Assembly (NCBI GenBank): GCA_945787595.1
Contig: CALZJV010000754.1
Span: 1-6,876 of the forward strand
From: an uncultured Desulfobacterales bacterium
Lineage (GTDB): Bacteria > Desulfobacterota > Desulfobacteria > Desulfobacterales > JAFDCJ01
Direction of reading: 5' to 3'
DNA: 6,876 bases
Shown here in pieces: positions 1 through 5,816 of the stretch; within the stretch, counting starts at the first letter, position 1; each line of letters begins with the position of its first letter. The notes below the pieces were generated by a model. That model made no database searches. It worked only from the letters and a program-made list of their open reading frames with translations, and was not told where the DNA came from. The position numbers and the translations under genes are program-made.

Positions 1-806
1 GCCAGTTCAGCCCCGCCGGTTGGTACGATTTCATCGGCATGAAGCTTTAATTTTAATCCCAGCTCTTTTGCTTTACTTAAGAGGTGTCGGGACTGCGCGA
101 CAGAAAAGACATTTTTTTCGCAGAAGATATCACAAAATTCCGCCAGATTTCGTTCGGCGACGCGGGGCAAGACGTTGCTCATCATAAATTCGATGAATCC
201 ATCTTCTTTGCCTTTATACGCTTCGGGCACGGCATGGGCTCCTAGAAACGTCGGGGCAATGTCCAGGTAGTGTATTTTGTTTAGATGCGCCATGACTTCA
301 AGTTGTTTGATTTCCGTATCGCAGTCCAATCCGTAGCCGCTTTTGCCTTCCACCGTGGTTACTCCGAAAGACAGCATGGAATCGAGCCGGTTGATCCCCG
401 ATTGAACCAATTCTTCCATCGTTGCCTTGCGGGTAGCGTGAACGGTGTTGACGATTCCGCCGCCGCGGTTCATGATTTCCATATAACTGTCTCCGCGCAG
501 GCGCCAGGAAAATTCTTCGGCGCGAAAACCGCTGAAAACGAAATGGGTGTGTGAATCGACAAAGCCGGGCAGTACGGCCCGACCTTTAGCATCGATGATG
601 TCAAAACCGGATAAATCGGAATCGGTCTTTTCAAGTTCCGATATGATATCTTGGGTCGTTCCGACCGCTTCTATGATGCCTTCTCTAACGACCACCGCAC
701 CGTCCGGTATGATCTTCAGATCAGACATCTCTTGACCTTTTTTGGCTGCAAAGCCACTGCAGGTGATCAACTCGGAAGCATTTTTGACGATTAAATTTCC
801 ATTCAT
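1..806 (-). CDS. hutI: Imidazolonepropionase, C-terminus cut by window edge
   Basis: This is the cytoplasmic amidohydrolase that hydrolyses 4-imidazolone-5-propionate to N-formimino-L-glutamate, the third step of histidine breakdown. The first 268 residues are present of the roughly 410 usual for the family. The N-terminal beta-sandwich strand region leads into the metal-binding HTH motif (GFVDSHTHFVFSG, His86 and His88). Then come the family's RGGGI (114-118), EGKSGYGLD (153-161), FLGAHAVP with His191, and LHADE with His256 (expected metal ligand) and Glu259 (expected catalytic residue). The last metal-ligand Asp lies beyond the left edge. The start is ATG at 804-806, with GAAGGT upstream (813-818, minus strand) as ribosome-binding site. 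No frame break is seen. It follows the formiminotransferase on the same strand after a 532-bp repeat-filled gap, so it may have its own promoter. The family call is very secure; the metal and catalytic roles come from known HutI structures. Confidence 0.96.
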   Translation of the reverse strand, partial: MNGNLIVKNASELITCSGFAAKKGQEMSDLKIIPDGAVVVREGIIEAVGTTQDIISELEKTDSDLSGFDIIDAKGRAVLPGFVDSHTHFVFSGFRAEEFSWRLRGDSYMEIMNRGGGIVNTVHATRKATMEELVQSGINRLDSMLSFGVTTVEGKSGYGLDCDTEIKQLEVMAHLNKIHYLDIAPTFLGAHAVPEAYKGKEDGFIEFMMSNVLPRVAERNLAEFCDIFCEKNVFSVAQSRHLLSKAKELGLKLKLHADEIVPTGGAEL

Positions 807-812
807 GGGGTT

Positions 813-818
813 ACCTTC
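813..818 (-). promoter_or_regulatory. Ribosome-binding site of hutI
   Basis: GAAGGT on the minus strand lies 6 nt upstream of the hutI ATG. It supports that start rather than the in-frame Met at residue 27. Confidence 0.6.
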
Positions 819-906
819 GTTTAGATATACTGATAAGTTCATTATTGTTTAGATATGGATTCACCGCCCGCTTCGCTCGAGTCGCAAAGATCGCAGAGGA
901 ATTTTC

Positions 907-975
907 TTTAACTTTCTGCCCTTGTTCACACCCCGCTGTTCTTTAGCGGGGTGTGAACAAGGGCAGAAAGTTAAA
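907..975. repeat. Perfect 31-bp inverted repeat with 7-nt loop
   Basis: Arms at 907-937 and 945-975 are perfectly complementary over 31 bp, with the loop GTTCTTT at 938-944. The inner part of the stem is GC-rich (ACCCCGCT / AGCGGGGT) and the outer part is mixed. It would form a very stable hairpin in RNA or cruciform in DNA. Neither side has a T tract right after the stem, so it does not look like a standard intrinsic terminator. It lies on the minus-strand path between the formiminotransferase gene and hutI and could affect read-through or mRNA stability there. Confidence 0.9.
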
Positions 976-1061
976 AACACACGCCCTTCGGGCAATAGCA
1001 TCGTGTTCTATTTTCAATCCGTCACGCATAAGCAATTCTTTGCCTTTGAGACTTATTGTCC

Positions 1062-1096
1062 TTTATGTTTGCCGGCCTCTCAACGGCAAACATAAA
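1062..1096. repeat. Perfect 13-bp inverted repeat with 9-nt loop
   Basis: The arm TTTATGTTTGCCG (1062-1074) and its reverse complement CGGCAAACATAAA (1084-1096) flank the loop GCCTCTCAA. There is no T tract after it on either strand. It is the second hairpin inside the possible element at 860-1134. Confidence 0.8.
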
Positions 1097-1209
1097 ATAA
1101 ATATTCTCTGCGCACTTTGCGGCTCTGCGGTGAAAAAAAGCGTTTAATTCCAATAAAAAATGTCTAAATATTTCTATCCGCTACTTTTTCACTATTTATC
1201 CACACAATC

Positions 1210-1335
1210 CGATTCGAATATCCTTCATCGATCATCGTGTGTCCAGTATCGAGCATCGCGTGCCCACTATCGAGCAACGAGCATCCACCATCGCGCATCG
1301 AGTATCCAGAATCGAGTATCCAGCACTGAGCATCC
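1210..1335. repeat. Degenerate 7-bp tandem array (about 18 units)
   Basis: The sequence divides without gaps into heptamers close to AGYATCS. Examples are agtatcg, agcatcg, actatcg, agcaacg, agcatcc, accatcg, cgcatcg, agtatcc, agaatcg and agcactg. A longer rhythm of 21 bp (three heptamers, the third usually ending in CC) shows from 1224 to 1307, followed by two 14-bp units. The array ends 3 bp beyond the formiminotransferase stop codon (1339-1341). Units are short, degenerate and contiguous, so it is not a CRISPR. Overlapping frames here on both strands are consequences of the 7-bp period and are not genes. Confidence 0.8.
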
Positions 1336-1338
1336 AGC

Positions 1339-2235
1339 TTACTCATAAATACGATACTCCAGCACCTGGTTCATGGAGAAGTCTTCCACGCCCAGATAAT
1401 ACACGGCCGAATCAATTAATGCTTCCATGGGCACCAGACCGATGATCTCACTGCCGACGACATTAACACCGTAGCGCCGGGCTTCAATTTTTATCAGTTC
1501 GACCACACGGTAAAGGGCGGTCTTGGTGTAGTCGGTCATGTTCATCGATACCTGGACAATGCCCCTGTCTTTTAGCTCGATACCGATGCCCTTGCAATAT
1601 CGCAGTCCACCGCTGATGTGCCTGACTTTTTTTGCGATCCGATCGGCGATTTCCAGCCGGTTGGTATCCAGGTTGACATTAAAGGCCACCAGGGGCATGC
1701 GTGCTCCCATGGCCGTTACGCCGGCGCTGGGGTGAACCCGGGGCGGTCCGAAATCGGGTGCCCATTCCGATTGGCTGAGTTTCTCTGCCATGGCCTCGTA
1801 CTGGCCCTTTCTGATGGTTGCCAGGTTCTGCCGCTGCGGTCGCGTAGCCGATTGCTCATATAAAAAAATCGGCAAGGTATATGCTTCAGCCGCGAGCTTG
1901 GCAGTCGCTTTGGAAATATCCACCGCTTCCTGAACGCTGACGTTTTTGACCGGGATAAAGGGAACCACATCAATGGCACCCATTCTGGGATGCTGTCCTT
2001 TATGAGTGCGCATATCGATGAGTTCAACGGCAACGCCCATGGCTTCGACGACGGCGTTTTTTAAGGGTTCAGGTTCACCAACCACAGTGACTACCGAGCG
2101 ATTGTGATCCTCGTCATTCTGGTAATCCAATAGCTTAACGCCGTCTTTTCCGCGAAACGGCTCAACAATCTTTTCGATTTTTTTCAGATCACGTCCTTCG
2201 CTGAAATTGGGCACACATTCCAAGATTTTTTTCAT
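1339..2235 (-). CDS. ftcD: Glutamate formiminotransferase (stand-alone formiminotransferase domain)
   Basis: This cytoplasmic enzyme transfers the formimino group from N-formimino-L-glutamate to tetrahydrofolate, giving glutamate and 5-formimino-THF. The 298 residues contain only the formiminotransferase N- and C-subdomains; the cyclodeaminase half of the mammalian fusion is absent. Visible landmarks (from Met at 2235) are KILECVPNFSEGRD at the N-terminus, THKGQHPRMGAIDVVPFIP with His82 (the catalytic His by recalled mammalian numbering), FLYEQSAT (124-131), PDFGP (160-164), MGARMPLVAFNVNL (176-189), GIGIEL (217-222) and SEIIGLVP (262-269). The chosen start matches the usual family N-terminus and has GGTGG 5 nt upstream. 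An alternative in-frame ATG at 2247 adds MVVG and has AGAGG only 3 nt before it. Stop is TAA at 1339-1341. It lies 116 bp after the hutU stop, consistent with one transcript. The symbol is used for the domain, not the bifunctional protein. Confidence 0.93.
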   Translation of the reverse strand: MKKILECVPNFSEGRDLKKIEKIVEPFRGKDGVKLLDYQNDEDHNRSVVTVVGEPEPLKNAVVEAMGVAVELIDMRTHKGQHPRMGAIDVVPFIPVKNVSVQEAVDISKATAKLAAEAYTLPIFLYEQSATRPQRQNLATIRKGQYEAMAEKLSQSEWAPDFGPPRVHPSAGVTAMGARMPLVAFNVNLDTNRLEIADRIAKKVRHISGGLRYCKGIGIELKDRGIVQVSMNMTDYTKTALYRVVELIKIEARRYGVNVVGSEIIGLVPMEALIDSAVYYLGVEDFSMNQVLEYRIYE

Positions 2236-2329
2236 GCCGACCACCATTTTCCTCTATAAGGTTTGACATAACTGATTCGTTTTAGGTTAATTTTTATGAC
2301 AAGATCTACAAGATTGTATTTTGCCTTCA

Positions 2330-2348
2330 GCCTTTTCTGATGAAAGGC
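2330..2348 (-). other. Weak hairpin in the hutU to formiminotransferase gap
   Basis: GCCTTT (2330-2335) and AAAGGC (2343-2348) form a 6-bp stem with a 7-nt loop, 16 nt beyond the hutU stop. No U tract follows on the minus strand, so it is at best an attenuating or stabilising hairpin. Nothing else stands out in 2248-2363. Confidence 0.3.
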
Positions 2349-2363
2349 CGAATAATCAATTTG

Positions 2364-4357
2364 CTATTTCTTAAGCCTATCAAAAGCTTTGGCTACAAGG
2401 TTTTCAACTAGATTTTCATCCGTCAGAAACGGCAGCGTGATGTGGTCCGACCCGCTGCGCATGTCATTGTATTTGATCGATGTTTCGATGGAATTGTCGT
2501 TGCCGGCCCAGGCGCGCCGGGCAACACCTCCCATGACATCCCAGGGGATGGCCTGTTTGATGACGCTATCGATTCGTTGACTGCCGTCCAGCACCAGACC
2601 GAACCCGCCGTTGATGGCCTTGCCGATACCGACACCGCCGCCGTTGTGCAAGGCTACCAAACTCATGCCCCGGCAGGCATTGCCGGCGAAACACTGGGTG
2701 GCCATGTCGGCCATAATATTGCTGCCGTCTTTGATGTTGGCGGTTTCGCGGAAGGGAGAATCCGTGCCGCCGGTATCGTGATGGTCTCTTCCCAGCATAA
2801 CGGGTCCGATTTCGCCGTTTCGCACCATCTCGTTGAATTTGTGCCGACCACCAGCTTATTTTGAGCGGCATCCCTAATCCACACGTAATTGTCACGATCC
2901 TGAAACCTTCGATCCGGATCGATACATTCCATGGCGGCCTTATCGGTCTTGAGAAGGTCTTCATCTCTGCCGCTCAGACACACCCAGCGAAAGGGACCGT
3001 AACCATAGTCAAATAGAATCGGGCCCATAATGTCTTCCACATAAGATTGAAAAATAAATCCATCCAAAGGATCTTTTCCATTTTTACAGATATCATCCAC
3101 ACCTGCATCGTAAACGGCTTTTAAAAAACTATTGCCGTAGTCGAAAAAATAGGTTCCCCTTTCAACGAGGGTGTTTATCAGCTCGTAGTGACGCCTCAAG
3201 GTTGTATCCACCATTTCCTTGAAACCGGCGTGTCCGGATTTTAAAAGCTCGGTACGCTGATCGAATGAGATTCCCTGGGGGCAATACCCCCCTTCGTAGA
3301 CCGCGTGGCAGGACGTTTGATCCGACAACAGATCGATTTTGATATGGTTGTTGACCGCATATTCAATTAGATCCACCACGTTGCCGCAAAAGGCAATGGT
3401 AATGCTCTTTTTTTTCTGCTGGTATTCGATTGCCAGGTTAAAGGCTTCGGCGGGATTTTCCACTGCTTTTTTGATCCATCCCTGATCCAAGCGGGTTTGA
3501 ACCCGGGAATAGTCGATTTCGGCGATGATCGCAACGCCGTTGGCAATTTCCACTGCCTTGCCCTGGGCACCGCTCATTCCTCCCAGCCCCGAGGACACGA
3601 ACAGACGGCCTGCTAAATCCTGATCCGGCGCAATCCCGAGTTTGGTTCGCCCCGCGTTAAGAATGGTACTGTAGGTTCCATGCACAATTCCCTGGGGGCC
3701 GATGTACATCCAGCCGCCGGCCGTCATCTGCCCATAGTTGGCAACACCCAGTGCCATGGCCCGGTGCCAGTTTTCCTGGTTGTCAAAGCAGCCGACCATC
3801 AGGGCGTTGGTGATAATTGTCCGCGGCGCATCCGCAGAAGATGCAAACAACCCCAGGGGATGTCCGGACGCCATCACCAGGGTCTGATTTCGGGTTAATT
3901 CTTCCAGATACCGTTTGATCAGGCGGTACTGCATCCAATTCTGGCAGACCTGGCCGGTCTCACCATAGGTAACCAGTTCATAGGGATAGAGGGCGACATC
4001 AAAATCCAGGTTGTTGTCGATCATCACTTGAAATGCCTGGCCCTCGATGCACTTACCTGCGTACTCATCAATGGGTTTGCCCTTAATATGGCCGGGGGGG
4101 CGAAATCGGTAACCGTAAATTCTTCCTCTTGACAATAATTCATCCAGGAATTCGGGCGCCAGTGTTGGGTGCCACTTGTCAGGGACATAGCGCAGGGCGT
4201 TTTTTAACGCAAGTTGCGTTTCTTTTTGGGTGAGGGTGAAGTGCCTGGCGGGTGCCCGGCGGATACCTTTTTCGAAATCCGGCAACTCAGGCAAGTCTTC
4301 AAATATTTCGCCCAGGTGGACTTTCATTGCCTGGGAAATATCGATGTTATTTTGCAT
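2364..4357 (-). pseudogene. hutU: Urocanate hydratase, interrupted by an internal deletion and frame change
   Basis: Urocanate hydratase is a cytoplasmic NAD+-dependent enzyme that hydrates urocanate to imidazolonepropionate, the second step of histidine breakdown. Part one (4357 to 2840, 506 residues) carries TLVMASGHPLGLF (159-171), the stretch around GQMTAGG (209-215) and YIGPQGIVHGT (218-228), SGLGGMSGAQ (256-265), SDQTSCH (345-351), GPFRWVCLSG (454-463) and AQNKLVVGT ending at 506. The frame then shifts. The C-terminal part resumes as KFNEMVRNGEIGP (2840-2802) and continues through GRDHHDTGGTDSPFRET, ALHNGGGVGIGKAINGGFG and IPWDVMGGVARRAWA to TAG at 2364-2366. The usual family segment between these parts, about 17 residues starting QARILY, is missing. 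Net loss is about 52 nt, which explains the frame change. Unshifted reading runs into 58 unrelated residues and stops at 2663. The rest matches the long, animal-like class (about 676 residues) rather than the roughly 555-residue Pseudomonas/Bacillus class. It could be a true pseudogene or an assembly error. Confidence 0.9.
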
Positions 4358-4362
4358 TTAAT

Positions 4363-4369
4363 CTCCTCC
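4363..4369 (-). promoter_or_regulatory. Ribosome-binding site of hutU
   Basis: GGAGGAG on the minus strand lies 5 nt before the ATG at 4355-4357. It is the strongest Shine-Dalgarno sequence in the window and fixes the hutU start. Its preservation suggests the damage to hutU is recent or artefactual. Confidence 0.85.
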
Positions 4370-4399
4370 GGTCAGGATATTGAGTCACTTTTCAGCGCC

Positions 4400-4423
4400 G
4401 CCGCTGGCCTGAGAAGCGGCCAG
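4400..4423 (-). promoter_or_regulatory. hutU leader with two mutually exclusive short stems
   Basis: GCCGCT (4400-4405) pairs with AGCGGC (4415-4420), while CTGGCC (4404-4409) pairs with GGCCAG (4418-4423). The two 6-bp stems share bases and cannot form together. They lie about 30-55 nt upstream of the hutU ribosome-binding site on the minus strand. This could be a simple regulatory switch or operator, or chance in a GC-rich patch. I recognise no known riboswitch. The AT-rich stretch 4424-4466 just upstream is the likely promoter location, but no convincing -35/-10 pair was found. Confidence 0.25.
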
Positions 4424-4467
4424 TTTAATCGAATAAAAAACTTAACGAAATACAATTTTATTTTTCT

Positions 4468-4573
4468 GACAGGATCAACCAGTCTTCGCTAAAACGCTTC
4501 GCCCCGGCAGGCTGGATGGACAGGATATAGCCACACTAAGCAAAAAAATCCTGTAAATCTTGTAAATCCTGTC
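4468..4573. repeat. AAATCCTGT nonamer repeats with inverted ACAGGAT copies
   Basis: Three direct 9-bp units (AAATCCTGT, AAATCTTGT, AAATCCTGT) run without gaps at 4546-4572. Two inverted copies, GACAGGAT, sit at 4468-4475 and 4519-4526, so the units could pair into alternative hairpins. A loose relative (ACAAGATCTACAAGATTGT) appears in the hutU to formiminotransferase gap near 2299-2317. It looks like a dispersed intergenic repeat family. No coding capacity is seen. Confidence 0.55.
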
Positions 4574-4740
4574 TAAATGAACGAAGTTTTATATGAGGTG
4601 CCGACATTAAGGCTGATTACCAAACACCTTTAACAAAAGCAATAAGAAGGACAGGAAGTCCAGGATAATGTCAAAGTAGACTCTAACTGACTCAGGTAAA
4701 AATAATTTGCTTCTCTGAAAACGAACCTAAAATACCAACT

Positions 4741-5010
4741 CTCAAATCCCAAATCCCAAATAATATCCAAATCTGAAATTCCAATAACCGAAACATTCCA
4801 ATCACTTAAAAGATGTTCTGCGACCGTTGCGCCTGTTTTGAATTTTGGTTATTGGTATTTGTTTGAGCCCGCCCTGGCCTCCGGCTCGTAGATCCTACGC
4901 CTCGGAGAGCGCGACTTGATGCGTATAAACTAGCATCCGTAACGAACTTTCGGTTGGTGCTAATAAATACTATCGGCGTTAATTCGGTCTGGGCCAGGGA
5001 TTTGGTTTTT
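4741..5010. repeat. Composite inverted-repeat region (CAAATCC / CCAATAACC type)
   Basis: The left side has tandem CAAATCC heptamers (4743-4756) and the arm AAATTCCAATAACCGAAA (4776-4793). The right side has TTTTGGTTATTGGTATTT (4843-4860), which is the reverse complement of that arm at 16 of 18 positions. Further right, GGGATTTG (4997-5004) is the reverse complement of the CAAATCCC units. The ends and the inner arms are thus both inverted, as in a nested non-autonomous element. No ORF with gene-like features lies inside. This block and the nonamer region make up most of the 4424-5052 gap; 4574-4740 shows nothing recognisable beyond the small hairpin GGAC-AGGAA-GTCC at 4653-4665. Confidence 0.5.
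4879..4907. repeat. Two-segment hairpin (CTCCG ... CGGAG)
   Basis: CTCCG (4879-4883) pairs with CGGAG (4903-4907) and CGTAG (4887-4891) with CTACG (4895-4899). A 3x3 internal loop separates the two helices and the terminal loop is ATC. It lies inside the composite repeat region. It resembles a small palindromic repeat more than a terminator, since no T tract follows. Confidence 0.45.
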
Positions 5011-5052
5011 GGTGCTTAAAATTTTATTGATTTTCTCGAGCAGGTATCTTTC

Positions 5053-5346
5053 GTGAATTCAGTTAATTACCTTTTTAAATGGCGTAGCCCTGACAGAAAG
5101 TCTATACCCGAGGACTTTCAAACCCGGGTATACTCAGCCGATTTTCCACCGTATTTTTTGTCCAAGGTCAAGGAAATCAAGCGGTTGTGCGGAGACGTAG
5201 CTGGCTACGTCGCACAAATAAAGGCGCCGATTGACGCCGAGATTGGGCAAAAAGACCATTTATGGATGGAAACTAATTGCCGCCGTGCAGACCACAGATC
5301 GGTGCGCCATAAAATCACGGTCATATCGCTAAGTCAATACAGGTAG
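5053..5346 (+). CDS. Doubtful 97-residue hypothetical ORF
   Basis: This is an uninterrupted frame from GTG at 5053 to TAG at 5346 in otherwise repeat-rich DNA. AGG at 5042-5044, 8 nt upstream, is only a weak ribosome-binding site. The product is basic and soluble-looking, with no signal peptide, membrane segment or catalytic motif that I recognise. Its middle part (KEIKRLCGDVAGYVAQIKAP, about residues 39-58) is the most protein-like. The same DNA contains two inverted repeats (5103-5132 and 5185-5217), so the region may be a structured or dispersed repeat that happens to be open. It could equally be a small hypothetical protein or a decayed fragment. No function is proposed. Confidence 0.3.
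   Translation: MNSVNYLFKWRSPDRKSIPEDFQTRVYSADFPPYFLSKVKEIKRLCGDVAGYVAQIKAPIDAEIGQKDHLWMETNCRRADHRSVRHKITVISLSQYR
5103..5132. repeat. 8-bp inverted repeat TATACCCG / CGGGTATA
   Basis: TATACCCG (5103-5110) and CGGGTATA (5125-5132) are perfectly inverted around a 14-nt spacer. The size would suit a dimeric regulator operator, but it lies inside the doubtful ORF and not next to a clear promoter. Confidence 0.4.
5185..5217. repeat. 13-bp stem hairpin with a 3-nt bulge
   Basis: TTGTGC (5185-5190) pairs with GCACAA (5212-5217) and GACGTAG (5194-5200) with CTACGTC (5205-5211). There is a one-sided GGA bulge and a CTGG loop. No T tract follows. This is strong structure for supposed coding sequence and one reason to doubt the surrounding ORF. 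Confidence 0.6.
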
Positions 5347-5816
5347 GATAAAAAAAATGGGCCCGCCGCCTTTTTTCTCTGATGGATGACCTTTTCTATG
5401 GCGATAGGCCCAAACCGGGGCCGCCACCCCCATGGGCCGGATATAATTAAGATTTCATTAAAACGATAGTGAAACCCAACCTGGAAAAGCGGGAATTGAA
5501 TATTGACGATTGAAGATTTGTGGATGTCGCTTCGCTCAGTCATTTTTAGGATCGGTAAAGCCAAATTCCTATCTTTACGCCAATGTTTTTTACAGGTCAG
5601 TTTTTGCGCCACCTGTCGGAACCCAGCTTCTATTTGGTTAGTTCGATTTCAGCAAGTTATAGGACCTGAAGCACAATGTTTGGGGTGAAGTGGCAAATTA
5701 ATTTAGGTTTAAGAAATTTAAAAATTAGCCGATAACCACATTTCTGCTAACGAATGATTGGCAAAAGAAAATTCTCTATATTAGGAAATTAATAGACAAG
5801 AAAGGGACCATATAAA
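5347..5816. other. Non-coding upstream region of the plus-strand operon
   Basis: No convincing gene was found. Just after the doubtful ORF, A7 (5351-5357), a short GGC/GCC stem (5360-5362 and 5368-5370) and T6 (5371-5376) form a weak terminator-like hairpin. TGGC-GATA-GGCCC (5399-5411) pairs with GGGCC-GCCA (5418-5426) as another hairpin. A 92-codon minus-strand frame (5612 to 5334) has no ribosome-binding site or recognisable domain. From about 5690 the DNA is strongly AT-rich. TATATT at 5777-5782 is a possible -10 box, but no -35 lies at the right distance (TTGGCA at 5758-5763 is only 13 nt away), so the operon promoter is not defined. Confidence 0.4.
5801..5807 (+). promoter_or_regulatory. 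Ribosome-binding site of the haem-domain protein gene
   Basis: AAAGGGA lies 9 nt upstream of the ATG at 5817 and supports that start, which also gives an intact signal peptide. Confidence 0.6.

Larger units (their letters stand above)
860..1134. repeat. Possible miniature inverted-repeat element between hutI and the formiminotransferase gene
   Basis: The two ends are imperfect inverted copies of one sequence. The left end (860-902) reads TTCACCGC, then 12 extra bases, then AG-CGCAAAG and CGCAGAG-AAT. The right end (1104-1134) reads on the plus strand as ATTCTCTGCG, CACTTTGCGG, CTCTGCGGTGAA, which is the reverse complement without the 12-base insert and with two mismatches and one gap. The interior contains two strong inverted repeats (907-975 and 1062-1096) and no credible gene; short frames across it are by-products of the repeats. 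No transposase is present and no target-site duplication was found, so a mobile origin is inference. The CTCTGCG / CTTTGCG wording resembles short intergenic repeats I recall from many environmental genomes, which could not be checked here. Confidence 0.4.

Noticed and set aside
907..975. Intrinsic terminator
   Set aside because: The stem is far longer than typical and there is no T tract directly after it on either strand.
953..1147. 64-codon plus-strand frame
   Set aside because: It begins in one arm of the 31-bp inverted repeat and runs through the repeat element; no ribosome-binding site or recognisable domain.
1210..1335. CRISPR array
   Set aside because: Units are 7 bp, degenerate and contiguous, with no unique spacers, and no cas genes are present.
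1160..1348. Small frames on both strands over the heptamer array
   Set aside because: The repetitive His/Ser/Arg or Met/Asp/Gly-rich translations are products of the 7-bp repeat period, not proteins.
2364..2828. Separate small gene starting MVRNGEIGP on the minus strand
   Set aside because: It is the C-terminal part of hutU. No ribosome-binding site precedes the ATG, and the family match continues four residues upstream of it (KFNE).
2442..2864. 140-codon plus-strand frame opposite hutU
   Set aside because: It lies antisense within the conserved C-terminal hutU coding sequence and shows no independent features.
5334..5612. 92-codon minus-strand hypothetical gene
   Set aside because: No ribosome-binding site, no recognisable domain, low-complexity basic composition, and it runs over two hairpins; treated as chance open frame.
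5756..5784. Sigma-54 or sigma-70 promoter of the plus-strand operon
   Set aside because: TTGGCA to TATATT spacing is only 13 nt, and there is no GG/GC pair at the -24/-12 spacing.
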